DNA from: Borrelia hispanica CRI
GTDB taxonomy: Bacteria > Spirochaetota > Spirochaetia > Borreliales > Borreliaceae
Direction of reading: 5' to 3'
Assembly: GCF_000500065.1 (NCBI RefSeq)
Contig: NZ_AYOU01000121.1
Span: 62,001-126,000 of the forward strand
Length of the DNA stretch: 64,000 bases
Shown: piece by piece, positions 17,835 to 27,265 of the stretch
Numbering within the stretch: the stretch's first letter is position 1
Layout of the letters: each line of letters opens with the position of its first letter
Notes under the pieces: model-generated
Seen by the model: the letters and a program-made list of their open reading frames with translations, nothing else
What the model was told of the DNA's origin: nothing
Databases searched by the model: none
Translations under genes and position numbers: made by a program

Positions 17835-19898
17835 GTGTTTTTACATGAATTTCAGTATGGCTTACAAGGCATTAATGGTCTTGGCAGTAGAGGAATTGAT
17901 AGATTAAATAATATTAGAATTACAAATGTTAAGGAGCTAATAGAGTATTATCCAAAAAAATATGAAGATCGTCAAAATATGGCAGCGTTCCCAGATCCAT
18001 CGCAAGTTAGAATTTGTGAACTTATGACAATTTTTACTGTTATAGAACATAGAAATTTTGGAAATACTTTTAAGAGAAATTTAAAAATTATAGGTAGGAG
18101 TGACAATAATGAATTATTTGAAATTCTTTTGTTTAATAGAAGTTTTTTAGAGCGAATTTTTAAGATAGGTCAAAAGTTTTATATTTATGCTAGGTTTAGT
18201 TATAACGATTATACTAAGATGTGGAGTTGTTCTAATTTTGATAGTGAGATATTTAGTTATAATCCTGTAAAATTTAAAAAAATTATGCCTGTTTATTCTC
18301 TTAGTGAGGGACTTAGTTCTAAGAAAATATCTTCTTATGTAAAAGGTGCTCTTGCGTATTTTGTAAAATTTGGACAATCAGATATTCCTAAGTTTTTAAT
18401 AAATAAATATTCATTATTGTCTTTGCATGATGCTTTAAATGAGATTCATTTTCCAAGTTCTCTTGAAATGCTTAGGAGAGCAAAAAAAACTTTAGTTTAT
18501 AGAGAGATTTTTTTACTTCAATTTTTCTCAAGGGGTAAAAGTTATAGGGTTTTCTTAAGGGCAGAAAAAAACTTATCTAATGATTTGTTGAAACAAATTA
18601 TTTCAAAACTTTCATTTGAACTTACAAGGGATCAAAAAATTGCAATTACTGAAATAATTAATGATCTTAAAAATAATAAACCAATGAATAGACTCTTACA
18701 AGGTGATGTTGGAAGTGGTAAAACCCTTGTCGCTTTTCTCTCTAGTATTCCTTTAATTGAGGCTGGATATCAGGTTGCATTTATGGTGCCTACTGATCTC
18801 TTAGCACGTCAACATTATAATAGTTTGACAAATATATTAAAAGATTTTGATATTTCTGTGGCTCTTTTGACTGGAAGTTTGAAAAAAAAAGATAGAGATG
18901 AGGTTTTAGAAAAGATTCAAAGTGGAATTTGTAGTTTGGTAATTGGGACTCATGCTATTTTTTCTCAAGGGACAAAGTTTAAAAATTTGGCTTATGTCAT
19001 TATTGATGAACAACATAAGTTTGGCGTTGAACAAAGAGAAGAGCTTAGAAATAAAGGTGAAGAAGTTGATGTTCTTTTGATGTCAGCAACGCCTATTCCT
19101 AGAAGCTTAGCTTTAACCCTTTTTGGCGATCTTGAAGTGTCTTTAATTAAACGGGGTCCTGAGGGTAGAATACCTGTTACTACATATTTGGCAAAACATG
19201 GCAATGAGGAAAAGGTGTATGAATTTTTAAAAAATGAACTTGTAAAAGGACATCAGGTTTATTTTGTATATCCTTTAATATCCTCTTCAGAAAAGTTTAA
19301 TCTAAAGGATGCTACTAGTATGTGTTTAAATCTGCAAAATATTTTTATTGAATATTCTGTTGCTATTATTCATTCCAAGCTTGAATCTCATGTTAAGGAA
19401 GAAATTATGCATAATTTTTATTTAAAAAAAATCGATATTTTAGTTGCAACGAGTGTTATTGAAGTTGGTATTGATTGTCCCAATGCAACTTGCATGGTAG
19501 TAGAACATGCAGAACGTTTTGGACTCTCTACATTACATCAAATTCGAGGACGTGTTGGTAGGAGTAATTTAAAGTCTTTTTTCTTTTTGCTTTATAAGGA
19601 ACCTTTAACGGAAGCAGGTAAATTTAGGCTTAAAACTATAAAGGAAAATATAGATGGATTTAAAATAGCAGAAGAGGATCTTAAATTACGAGGTCCTGGA
19701 AATTTATTTGGTCTTGAACAGAGTGGTTATTTTAATCTTAGGATATCTGATTTTGTTGAGGATAAAGAAATTATAGGTTTAATGAGAGAAGAACTTGATA
19801 TGTTTTGTTCAAATAGAGATTTTTATGATAAAGCAGATGTTAAGTTGCTAGATAACCTTTTAGTATCATATTTGAGTTCAGTTTCTAAAGATAGTTAA
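17835..19898 (+). CDS. recG: ATP-dependent DNA helicase RecG
   Basis: Remodels stalled forks and branched DNA. 687 residues, close to the family norm. The N-terminal part starts with GINGLGSRGIDRLNN and contains YYPKKYEDR and an OB-fold wedge domain (about 60-150). The helicase domains show Walker A (LLQGDVGSGKTLVAF), motif II DEQH (IIDEQHKFGVEQR), motif III (LMSATPIPRS) and motif VI (HQIRGRVGRS). The start is GTG with a weak GGGA upstream. It is convergent with the carboxypeptidase gene, with 2 bases between stops and no terminator visible between them. Confidence 0.97.
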   Translation: MFLHEFQYGLQGINGLGSRGIDRLNNIRITNVKELIEYYPKKYEDRQNMAAFPDPSQVRICELMTIFTVIEHRNFGNTFKRNLKIIGRSDNNELFEILLFNRSFLERIFKIGQKFYIYARFSYNDYTKMWSCSNFDSEIFSYNPVKFKKIMPVYSLSEGLSSKKISSYVKGALAYFVKFGQSDIPKFLINKYSLLSLHDALNEIHFPSSLEMLRRAKKTLVYREIFLLQFFSRGKSYRVFLRAEKNLSNDLLKQIISKLSFELTRDQKIAITEIINDLKNNKPMNRLLQGDVGSGKTLVAFLSSIPLIEAGYQVAFMVPTDLLARQHYNSLTNILKDFDISVALLTGSLKKKDRDEVLEKIQSGICSLVIGTHAIFSQGTKFKNLAYVIIDEQHKFGVEQREELRNKGEEVDVLLMSATPIPRSLALTLFGDLEVSLIKRGPEGRIPVTTYLAKHGNEEKVYEFLKNELVKGHQVYFVYPLISSSEKFNLKDATSMCLNLQNIFIEYSVAIIHSKLESHVKEEIMHNFYLKKIDILVATSVIEVGIDCPNATCMVVEHAERFGLSTLHQIRGRVGRSNLKSFFFLLYKEPLTEAGKFRLKTIKENIDGFKIAEEDLKLRGPGNLFGLEQSGYFNLRISDFVEDKEIIGLMREELDMFCSNRDFYDKADVKLLDNLLVSYLSSVSKDS

Positions 19899-19900
19899 TA

Positions 19901-20728
19901 TTAATTTGTGTATTTTTGAATTAACTTTAAAAGTTCTTTTTTGTGATTATTCCAAAATTCAAGAAATTTATATTGTAAATTATTAAAGTATTTTTTTTGC
20001 AGGGTACATGCTTGTTTTCCAATGTACATGTAATGCCAAGGTTCTGCTTTATAACCAGTTTCTTTTTCATGTTTTTGGGGGTATGATAATGAGAATCCAT
20101 ATTTTGATGAGTTTTCATAAAGCCATTTTCCTTCTTTTGTATTTAATAAGTTATCATCTGTATTGATGAAATCTATTGTTGTTCCTAATTGGTGTTGTGA
20201 GTGATTAGAAATTGCTGATTGTATTTGTGCTGACTTTATACCATATGTTTTTACATTATATTTAAATAAAAAATTTTGGTATTCTTTTGTTCTATATGCT
20301 GATATTATTTTTATTTGTAAACCATTGTTTTTGCCTTCATTTATAAGATCAATTAAGTCATTTATTAATATTTTTCTTAATTTGAAGTTTTCTTTGCCAA
20401 TATTTTTAAGTTCTTTGAAATTTTTTAAATAAACCAAGTCAGTTGGGTTATATCCTTTAGGAATAGGGATTTTTTTATTTACAAGTATTAGTAAATTGTT
20501 TTCTTCTGCTTTAATTAATGGTTTTAGTTCTTGAATAAATGAGATAGGTTGTTCTTTTATTTGTTTTTGATGAACTTGATCTAGAGTTTTTATGATATTA
20601 AGTAAAATTTGAAAATCTTGTTTTGATATTTGGTTTGCTTCTAAAGAATGATTACTAATTAAATTACTAACTAAAAAAAATAGTGAAAAAATATTAAAAG
20701 ATATCATTAGTATGTAATTATATTGCAT
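19901..20728 (-). CDS. VanY-type D-alanyl-D-alanine carboxypeptidase
   Basis: A 275-residue exported zinc peptidase that should trim the terminal D-Ala from peptidoglycan stems. The N-terminus is a signal or anchor sequence (ISFNIFSLFFLVSNLIS). The catalytic domain lies at about 125-260: SAYRTKEYQ, the zinc motif SxHQLGTTIDF (SQHQLGTTID, His and Asp ligands) and EPWHYMYIG with the third zinc His. The Met at codon 8 would give a more typical signal peptide start, so the exact start is uncertain. It sits alone between recG and a small lipoprotein gene and corresponds in position to BB0582. Confidence 0.88.
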   Translation of the reverse strand: MQYNYILMISFNIFSLFFLVSNLISNHSLEANQISKQDFQILLNIIKTLDQVHQKQIKEQPISFIQELKPLIKAEENNLLILVNKKIPIPKGYNPTDLVYLKNFKELKNIGKENFKLRKILINDLIDLINEGKNNGLQIKIISAYRTKEYQNFLFKYNVKTYGIKSAQIQSAISNHSQHQLGTTIDFINTDDNLLNTKEGKWLYENSSKYGFSLSYPQKHEKETGYKAEPWHYMYIGKQACTLQKKYFNNLQYKFLEFWNNHKKELLKLIQKYTN

Positions 20729-20838
20729 TATTCAGTTAACATGTAGTTATATGATGTTGATCTTTTGTTATTGATGAATAATGTCTTAGGTTTTGTTTTT
20801 ATAAATGTTAAATTAAGTAAAATTTGATGTTATTGTAT

Positions 20839-20854
20839 ACCAATTGTAATTGGT
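20839..20854. repeat. Inverted repeat upstream of the small lipoprotein gene
   Basis: ACCAATT-GT-AATTGGT, perfect 7-bp arms, ends 25 bases before the ATG at 20880. It is a possible operator or leader hairpin. The rest of 20729-20879 holds no further gene or clear promoter. Confidence 0.4.
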
Positions 20855-20879
20855 GTAATTATTGTGAATTTTACTGTAA

Positions 20880-20987
20880 ATGATAAAAAGATATGTTAGA
20901 ATACTAGGAATATTTTTGTTAGTTGTTGTTTTAGGTTGTTTGAAAGATAATAGGCCAAAGGGAATTCATTATAAGAAGCAGTTTTAA
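20880..20987 (+). CDS. Very small predicted lipoprotein (35 residues)
   Basis: An ATG-to-TAA frame of 35 codons. Its product starts with basic residues (MIKRYVR), has a hydrophobic core, a plausible lipobox VLGC with the Cys at position 20, and a 16-residue mature peptide rich in Lys and Arg. The signal is textbook for a lipoprotein signal peptide in so short a frame, which makes chance unlikely, although no good ribosome site is visible. It is too short to name; similar peptide-sized lipoproteins exist elsewhere as entericidin-like or as fragments of longer genes. The gap is otherwise empty: 20988-21170 contains only a palindrome (21035-21051) and T-rich sequence before the MATE gene. Confidence 0.55.
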   Translation: MIKRYVRILGIFLLVVVLGCLKDNRPKGIHYKKQF

Positions 20988-21034
20988 TTTTTAAAATATA
21001 TTATAATAGCAATTAAAGATATTATATGAGTAAT

Positions 21035-21051
21035 ATGAATTTAAAATTCAT
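21035..21051. repeat. Interrupted palindrome upstream of the MATE exporter gene
   Basis: ATGAATTT-A-AAATTCAT, 8-bp arms around one base, 120 bases before the MATE ATG. It has the same layout as the palindrome at 6910 (arms ending in ATTT, single A, then AAAT). It is not followed by a T-run. Confidence 0.45.
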
Positions 21052-21170
21052 GTTGATCTTATTTAATAAAGGTATTTTTGTTATTTTTTTATAGTATATT
21101 TTTTAAGTTGGTTTTGTTTGTTTTTCTTAACAATTTGAAAATTTGCTTTTTTTATATTTAGGAGGAGGTT

Positions 21171-22514
21171 ATGCATTCATTAAGCAAATCCAAGAAAAGC
21201 AGTGTTTATCGAGATGTTTTTAATATTGCAATTCCAACAGTCATTGAATTTTTTTTGTTTAATATTGTTGCATTTACAGATAATATTATGGTGTCTTACC
21301 TTGGTGATTATCCTGTTGTTGGTGTTTCTCTTGCAAATAAATTGTTTGAACTCTTTAGTACTATTGCATTTGCTGTAATGGGTGCTTATAACATATTGGC
21401 TACAAGACAATATTCTCAAGGTGATATTGATAGTTTTAAAAATACATTTTTTATTAGTATAGCAATACTTTTATTTTTTTCCTTTTTATTTATATTAGTT
21501 TCATTATTTTATTCATATTTTTTACTTGGATTATTATCTGATGATTTAATAGCCGTATCTTATGGCGTATCTTATCTTAATATTGCTGTTTATTCTTTTA
21601 TATTTGCTGTTGTTAAGGGAATTATTGCAAATTCTCTAAAAGTTGTTAAGATCACTAAAATTCAAATTGTTACTTCTATTATTTCAGTTATTGTAAATGT
21701 AGTTTTTAATTATATGTTTATTTTTGTTTTTAATATGGGAGTCATTGGTGCTGCTATTGCAACTACATTGGTTCGTCTACTTGAACTTGTTTTTTATCTT
21801 TTTTATACTGTTTTTAATGTAAATTCACATTTTTATCTGAAGTTTGAAAACTTAAAAATTAATCCTGTAATATTTTCTGAGTTAATTAAAGTTTTTGTTC
21901 CAATTTTTTTCAATGATTTTATTTGGTATATAGGATACTTTGTTTTAAGTGCGATCTTTTCAAGAATTGATACTGCTAAATATGCAGCTTATAGCATAAC
22001 TTTTTCTACTTATTTTATTGGATTTAATATAGTGCATGCTTTTTGTTTTGCTGTTAATATTGTGATGGGACATGAGATGAATAATGATAAGGATGAAATA
22101 ATGTCTGTTGCAATATTTTTGGGTAAAATAGGTCTTGCTTTGGCCGCTTTAACTTCTATTATAATGTTTATTTTATCATTTATAGCTCCTTATGTTTTTT
22201 GTAAATTAGAGTATGCTAGTCTTACGGGGGTTATGTTAAGATATTATTCCATTTCAGCTTTTTTTACATCACTTGCATTTCAATATTTATTTGGGTTTTT
22301 CCGTGCAGGTGCATCTCCAAATTTTGGGGCTGTTATGGAGGGTGCTGTAACTTTAATTTATACAATTCCCATTGCATATTTTTTAGCAAATTATACTCAA
22401 ACTCCTTTTGAACTTGTTGTATTTATTCCCACCCTTGAAGATGTCATTAAATTTGGTATTTCTTTACCTTATTTTTATAGTACTAAATGGATTAAGTCTA
22501 TTAAAACAGGTTAA
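21171..22514 (+). CDS. MATE-family multidrug/sodium antiporter-like exporter
   Basis: A 447-residue protein with about 12 membrane segments in two homologous halves. The N-terminal region VFNIAIPTVIEFFLF...ADTAM-like (FTDNIMVSYLGDYPVVGVSLANK) is the MATE hallmark for segments 1 and 2. It should export cationic compounds using a sodium or proton gradient. AGGAGGAGG lies 4 to 8 bases before the ATG, among the strongest ribosome sites in the window. murD follows after 24 bases but appears to have its own -10 box. Confidence 0.9.
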   Translation: MHSLSKSKKSSVYRDVFNIAIPTVIEFFLFNIVAFTDNIMVSYLGDYPVVGVSLANKLFELFSTIAFAVMGAYNILATRQYSQGDIDSFKNTFFISIAILLFFSFLFILVSLFYSYFLLGLLSDDLIAVSYGVSYLNIAVYSFIFAVVKGIIANSLKVVKITKIQIVTSIISVIVNVVFNYMFIFVFNMGVIGAAIATTLVRLLELVFYLFYTVFNVNSHFYLKFENLKINPVIFSELIKVFVPIFFNDFIWYIGYFVLSAIFSRIDTAKYAAYSITFSTYFIGFNIVHAFCFAVNIVMGHEMNNDKDEIMSVAIFLGKIGLALAALTSIIMFILSFIAPYVFCKLEYASLTGVMLRYYSISAFFTSLAFQYLFGFFRAGASPNFGAVMEGAVTLIYTIPIAYFLANYTQTPFELVVFIPTLEDVIKFGISLPYFYSTKWIKSIKTG

Positions 22515-22520
22515 TTATTT

Positions 22521-22529
22521 TGTTATAAT
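22521..22529 (+). promoter_or_regulatory. Extended -10 promoter element for murD
   Basis: TGT-TATAAT (extended -10, hexamer 22524-22529), with only a weak TTAAAA at the -35 position (22501-22506). The predicted transcript start is near 22536-22539, which is the murD GTG itself, with no ribosome site between. Confidence 0.45.
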
Positions 22530-22538
22530 ACTTGTGCT

Positions 22539-23894
22539 GTGTGTCTAAATGAGATTAAAGGTAAAAATTTTTTAATTATGGGTTTAGGGCTTCATGGAGG
22601 AGGTCTGGCTGTTGCAAAGTTCTTGTTAAAACATGGTGGTAATTTAGTAATTACAGATTTAAGAAATGAAATTGAGTTAAGCCCAAGCATTAATTCTTTA
22701 AAACAGTTTAAAGGTAAAATACGATATGTTTTAGGATATCATAATGAGGATGATTTTAAGAGAGCAGATATTGTAATTAAAAACCCTGGTGTAAGCTTTG
22801 ATAATCGGTATTTAAAGCTTGCAAAAAGAATTGAGAGTGAGATTAGTTTGTTTTTAATGTTTAATCGAAATCCAATCATTGCTATTACGGGAACTAAAGG
22901 AAAATCAACCCTAGCATCTCTTTTGTATAAAGTTTTAGTTGCTAGTTATCCGAATGCTAAGCTTGGAGGTAATATTGGAATATCTCCTTTAAATTTTTTG
23001 GACGAACTTGATGGAATATCGCCAATTATTTTGGAACTATCTTCTTGGCAATTGCATGATATTAAGAGTTTATCTCCTATAATTAGCATTATTACAAATG
23101 TTTATTATGATCATCAAAATTATTATTCAAATTTTGATGATTATATAGAAGATAAAGCAAAAATCTTTATAAATCAAAATTCTGGAATTTTAATTGTGCA
23201 AGATCAAGCTTATTATAATTACTTTTCTAGATTTAAACATAATCTTAAGATTGTTTTATTTTCAGAAATTATACCCATAGATTTTAAAGAAGATATCTTT
23301 TATTTTAAGGATGGAAGAGTATATTTGAATGATGAAGAGATAGGTGTTCTTAATGAATCAAAAATTGTATTGTTAATTTCTAAAATGATTACTATTTTTG
23401 TTGTAAATTATTTGCATTTAAATTTAAATATCTCTTCTGAGATTGTGTCTATTTTTGATGGCATTGAACATAGGTTAGAATTTGTGAGGGAATTTGATGG
23501 TGTTAAGTATTATAATGATACGGCATCAACCATTCCTGATTCTACAGTTTTTTCTCTGAAGAGTTTAAAGGTTCATGGAGAATCAATCCATTTGATTACT
23601 GGCGGAACTGATAAAGAATTGAATTTTGAAATTTTTGATGATATTTTAAGTTTTGTTAAGACTTGGATTTTGCTACAGGGAAGTGCTACTTTAAAAATTA
23701 TTGAATTTTTAAAATCAAGAAATGTTAATTATTTTATTTTTTCATCTTTAAAAGAATGTGTTTGTTATGCTAAAGAAGTAGCTATGATAAGTGATATAGT
23801 TTTATTTTCTCCAGCTAGTGCTTCTTTTGAACTTTTTCATAATGAGTTTGATCGAGGAATTTGTTTTAAAAATTTAGTGAATAGTATTATTTAA
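22539..23894 (+). CDS. murD: UDP-N-acetylmuramoylalanine-D-glutamate ligase
   Basis: Adds D-Glu to UDP-MurNAc-Ala in peptidoglycan synthesis. 451 residues. The N-terminal Rossmann-like domain (LIMGLGLHGGGLAVAKFL) is followed by the ATP loop (ITGTKGKSTLASLL), the central-domain ELSSWQL and the ligase C-domain with HRLEFVREFDGVKYYNDTAS. The start is taken as GTG because no upstream in-frame start exists. There is no Shine-Dalgarno sequence, which fits the leaderless layout noted for its promoter. The 3' end overlaps the convergent FemAB-type gene by 4 bases. Confidence 0.95.
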   Translation: MCLNEIKGKNFLIMGLGLHGGGLAVAKFLLKHGGNLVITDLRNEIELSPSINSLKQFKGKIRYVLGYHNEDDFKRADIVIKNPGVSFDNRYLKLAKRIESEISLFLMFNRNPIIAITGTKGKSTLASLLYKVLVASYPNAKLGGNIGISPLNFLDELDGISPIILELSSWQLHDIKSLSPIISIITNVYYDHQNYYSNFDDYIEDKAKIFINQNSGILIVQDQAYYNYFSRFKHNLKIVLFSEIIPIDFKEDIFYFKDGRVYLNDEEIGVLNESKIVLLISKMITIFVVNYLHLNLNISSEIVSIFDGIEHRLEFVREFDGVKYYNDTASTIPDSTVFSLKSLKVHGESIHLITGGTDKELNFEIFDDILSFVKTWILLQGSATLKIIEFLKSRNVNYFIFSSLKECVCYAKEVAMISDIVLFSPASASFELFHNEFDRGICFKNLVNSII

Positions 23895-24940
23895 ATTCTT
23901 TTTTTTATGACTTTGTAATAAATGTATCTTAATATTTCAACAATATTATAAATATTGTATAAAAATTTTTTGTATACAAAATCATAACATCCAATTCTAT
24001 GAATAATTGTTCCTCCAAATCCGGTTTTAAATTGAAATAGTCCAAATAAAGGGTGTTTTGTATCAGCAGTTGGAGGAATCCCTAAAAAGTCATATTCTTT
24101 TATTGAGAGTGTCTTAAGCATTTGTATTGCTTTAAATTGTACCGCATAATTTGGCATTAAATTCCTATTTGTATTACTTGATGCACCATAGAGGTATGTG
24201 GCTTTGTCTTTATATATACCAACAATAATTCCAGATATTAATTTTTCATTATGTAATGTAATTATGAGTTTTATTGTTGCATGTTTATCTTCTTTAAAGG
24301 CTTTTATTAGGTGTTTTATGTAATCTTTTGAATGAATGGTAAATTTGTCTCTTTGGGCTGTTTCTTTATAAAGTTCATAAAATTCATCAAAATATTTAAA
24401 ATCATCATCTATTATTACTTTAATATTTTTTTTATTGCTAAGATTTATATTATATCTTGTTTTCTTTTTCATTTTGGCTTTGATGTCATCTATTGAATCG
24501 TTTAAATTTAGTATTGTTGTACTTGATGGTTGTATATCATCAAATGATTTTTTGAGATTTTTAAATTTAATTTTTAATGGAATGTATTTGTCTTTACTAC
24601 TTCTTGAAGTATAGAACATTAAATCATATCGTACGAATATGGTGTTTTTATGTAAATATTGTCTTATATTTTCACTGAATTTTTTTATTTGATTGTTAAT
24701 TTTATCTATATTAATATCTTCGATTCTTTTATTTGAAAATTCTGGATGAGCGACATAACTTAAATAAAAATTTCCAAAAAGCCTTCTTTGCATTACAAGA
24801 ATTTTGTTAAATTGATTATTGTTTAATGCTATGGCTTTCCATGCACTTTGTTTGCTGAAATTTTGTTTTACAACTGCCCATAACTTGCTTTGAAGATAAT
24901 TTTCATTTAAGTTTTCTATTTCTATTTTTTGTGTATCCAT
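23891..24940 (-). CDS. FemAB-family peptidoglycan interpeptide bridge aminoacyltransferase
   Basis: A 349-residue protein with the FemAB/FemX double GNAT-like fold. Visible are QSKLWAVVKQNFSKQSAWKAIA at the N-terminus, the lipid-II aminoacyl transferase pattern KKKTRYNINLSNKKN (typical K-R-N-I stretch), FYELYKETAQRDKF, and YLYGASSNTNRNLMPNYAVQ followed by YDFLG. Such enzymes add amino acids from aminoacyl-tRNA to the stem peptide. Borrelia peptidoglycan has ornithine with a glycine attached, so glycine transfer to ornithine is a reasonable inference. It is in the same direction as metG, 21 bases after it. Confidence 0.88.
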   Translation of the reverse strand: MDTQKIEIENLNENYLQSKLWAVVKQNFSKQSAWKAIALNNNQFNKILVMQRRLFGNFYLSYVAHPEFSNKRIEDINIDKINNQIKKFSENIRQYLHKNTIFVRYDLMFYTSRSSKDKYIPLKIKFKNLKKSFDDIQPSSTTILNLNDSIDDIKAKMKKKTRYNINLSNKKNIKVIIDDDFKYFDEFYELYKETAQRDKFTIHSKDYIKHLIKAFKEDKHATIKLIITLHNEKLISGIIVGIYKDKATYLYGASSNTNRNLMPNYAVQFKAIQMLKTLSIKEYDFLGIPPTADTKHPLFGLFQFKTGFGGTIIHRIGCYDFVYKKFLYNIYNIVEILRYIYYKVIKKRI

Positions 24941-24961
24941 TGTTTTTATTTAGTTAAGATT

Positions 24962-27142
24962 TTAATATACTTTACCATTAGGAATTTCTTTTGAGAGTAT
25001 TTTCTCTTTAGAATGTTCTAATATTAAGTTAATGCCATTTATTTTAAGTTCTCCATTTTCTGCCACAATTTGAGCTTGGAAAAATTTATCTATGCTAATT
25101 TTTTTTGGTGATTTTAATTCTTTTCCAGTGTCGCTCTCAAGTATTACTCTTTCTCCAGGAATGGGATTATCTTTAAAATCTTCTACAATTATTATTTTAA
25201 AATTTTTATTTTCATCTTCAGTTGCAATTAACATGCCCTCAGATTTGATACCTCTAAATTTTGCAGGTTTTAAATTGTCAACTATTATTATGTGTTTTCC
25301 AATTAGTTCTTCTTCTGTGTAGTGATCCGCAATACTACTTACAATTTGTTTTCCATCAGGCGTGCCATCGTCAAGTTTTAAGATGAATAATTTTTCTGCA
25401 TCTGGATTTCTGTCTATTGTTTTGATTTTTACTGTTTTTAAGCGGATTTGCTCGCTAAATAAATTTATTGAATTTTTATTTTGTTCATCTTGCATGTTTG
25501 TTCTCCCCGAGTATTTTAATTTTAAACTATCAATTAGTTGTTTTTCTAGTTTTGTAAATAATACTTCTGTAGATTGAATTGTTGTTAATCCTAAATTTGT
25601 TCCTAAAAATTTGTTGGATATTTCATAACTTTTACCAAAAAAACTTCTTATTTTATCGCTTGTATGTGGCATGAATGGTGAGATTAATATGGAGAGATCT
25701 CTTATTAAGTATATCAAGTTTAAGAGTAATTCTTTTGTTGTTTGGGGCGTGCTATTTTTTGTTTTCCATGGTTCTCTGTCTTGAAATATTTTATTACCTA
25801 TTCTTGAGATATCAAGAATTTCTTTTAAAGCTGATTTTAATTCTATTTGTTTGAAAAAATTTATTGTTCTCTCGTATTTAATATTGACTATTTGCCAGAA
25901 ATTTTCATTTAGTTCTATTTTATCAATTTTATCTCCAAAGAATTTTTTATAAAATGTTAATACTCTATTAATAAGGTTTGAAAAATTTCCTATAAGTTCA
26001 CTATTGATTCTTTCCATAAAGTCATCCCACATAAATTGAAAATCAGCTTTTTCAGGTCTGTTGTAATATATATAAAATCTCCAAACATCAGAAGGTATGC
26101 CAGTGGTAATAACATCGTTTCCAAATATTCCAGTTCCTGCAGATTTTGAAAATTTTAAGTTTTCATAATTTAAATATTCGCTTGAAGCTAGCTTATTTAA
26201 CATTGTCCAATTTTCTTGGCTTCCAAGTTCTATTGAAGGAAACATAATGGTATGAAATAAAATATTGTCTTTCCCAATAAATTGTGTTAAATTTGTCTCT
26301 TCATTATTTTTCCACCAGGATTCCCAATCTTTGATTGTTTCTTTTGTAATTGATATATATCCAATTGGCGCATCAAACCATACATAAAATACTTTATTTT
26401 CATATTCTTTTTTAGGGACAGGTATTCCCCATTTTAAATCTCTTGTTATTGTTCGTTCTTTAAGACCATCTCTTAAAAATGCATTTGTTATTTTAATGGC
26501 ATTGGTGTTCCAATTTGTGTTTTGGTCAATTTTTTGTATCCAATGTTCCAGTTCATTTTTTAACTTTGGTAGATCAATGTATAAATGCTTAGTTTTTTTT
26601 ATAATAGGGATATTTTTACAAATTATGCATCTTGGGTTTATTATTTCATTTGTAACTAGTAAACTAGAGCAATTTTCACACTGATCTCCTTTTGTATTAT
26701 TTCCACAATTTGGACATTCTCCTGTTACGTATCGATCTGCTAAAAACATTTGATCTTTTTGACAAAAAAATTGTTCATTTTCTTTTTCTGTAATATATCC
26801 ATTTTTGTCTAACTTTAAGAATAAATCTTGTACTGTTTCTTTATGATATTTATTAGTTGTGCGTCCAAAAATATCAAATTTTATATTGAACCATTCATAA
26901 ATTGATTTGTGTATTGCATGATATTTGTTGCACAACTCTTCAGGTGTAGTTTTTTCAATTAAAGCTTTAGTTTCTGTGGCTGTACCATATTCATCTGTTC
27001 CACAAACATAAAGTGTTTCTATTCCCATCATTCTTGAATATCTTGCAAAAGCGTCTGCAGATAAGACTTGGACTAAATTTCCAAGGTGAGGTATGTTATT
27101 AACATATGGTAATGCTGCTGTAATTAAGTTCTTTTTTTTCAC
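24962..27142 (-). CDS. metG: Methionyl-tRNA synthetase
   Basis: Charges tRNA-Met. 726 residues. The class I start [13 protein letters not shown] contains the HIGH-type motif, two Cys-x2-Cys knuckle pairs (CPNCGN, CENC, then CIIC) bind zinc, and KFSKS is the KMSKS-equivalent loop. A C-terminal OB-fold tRNA-binding domain (about 555-660, [35 protein letters not shown]) makes it the dimeric long form. It starts with GTG, preceded by an AAAAGGAAAA stretch. In B. burgdorferi I remember the pfs-2/bgp gene next to it; here pta follows directly. Confidence 0.97.
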   Translation of the reverse strand: MKKKNLITAALPYVNNIPHLGNLVQVLSADAFARYSRMMGIETLYVCGTDEYGTATETKALIEKTTPEELCNKYHAIHKSIYEWFNIKFDIFGRTTNKYHKETVQDLFLKLDKNGYITEKENEQFFCQKDQMFLADRYVTGECPNCGNNTKGDQCENCSSLLVTNEIINPRCIICKNIPIIKKTKHLYIDLPKLKNELEHWIQKIDQNTNWNTNAIKITNAFLRDGLKERTITRDLKWGIPVPKKEYENKVFYVWFDAPIGYISITKETIKDWESWWKNNEETNLTQFIGKDNILFHTIMFPSIELGSQENWTMLNKLASSEYLNYENLKFSKSAGTGIFGNDVITTGIPSDVWRFYIYYNRPEKADFQFMWDDFMERINSELIGNFSNLINRVLTFYKKFFGDKIDKIELNENFWQIVNIKYERTINFFKQIELKSALKEILDISRIGNKIFQDREPWKTKNSTPQTTKELLLNLIYLIRDLSILISPFMPHTSDKIRSFFGKSYEISNKFLGTNLGLTTIQSTEVLFTKLEKQLIDSLKLKYSGRTNMQDEQNKNSINLFSEQIRLKTVKIKTIDRNPDAEKLFILKLDDGTPDGKQIVSSIADHYTEEELIGKHIIIVDNLKPAKFRGIKSEGMLIATEDENKNFKIIIVEDFKDNPIPGERVILESDTGKELKSPKKISIDKFFQAQIVAENGELKINGINLILEHSKEKILSKEIPNGKVY

Positions 27143-27265
27143 TTGATTTATTTTTTCCTTTTCTGATACATTATATTCATAATTTTAATATTAACATATC
27201 ATTTTATTTAGTTTTTTTATTAATGTATGCTTTTATTAATGAATTATTATGTAGGAATGAAATAT

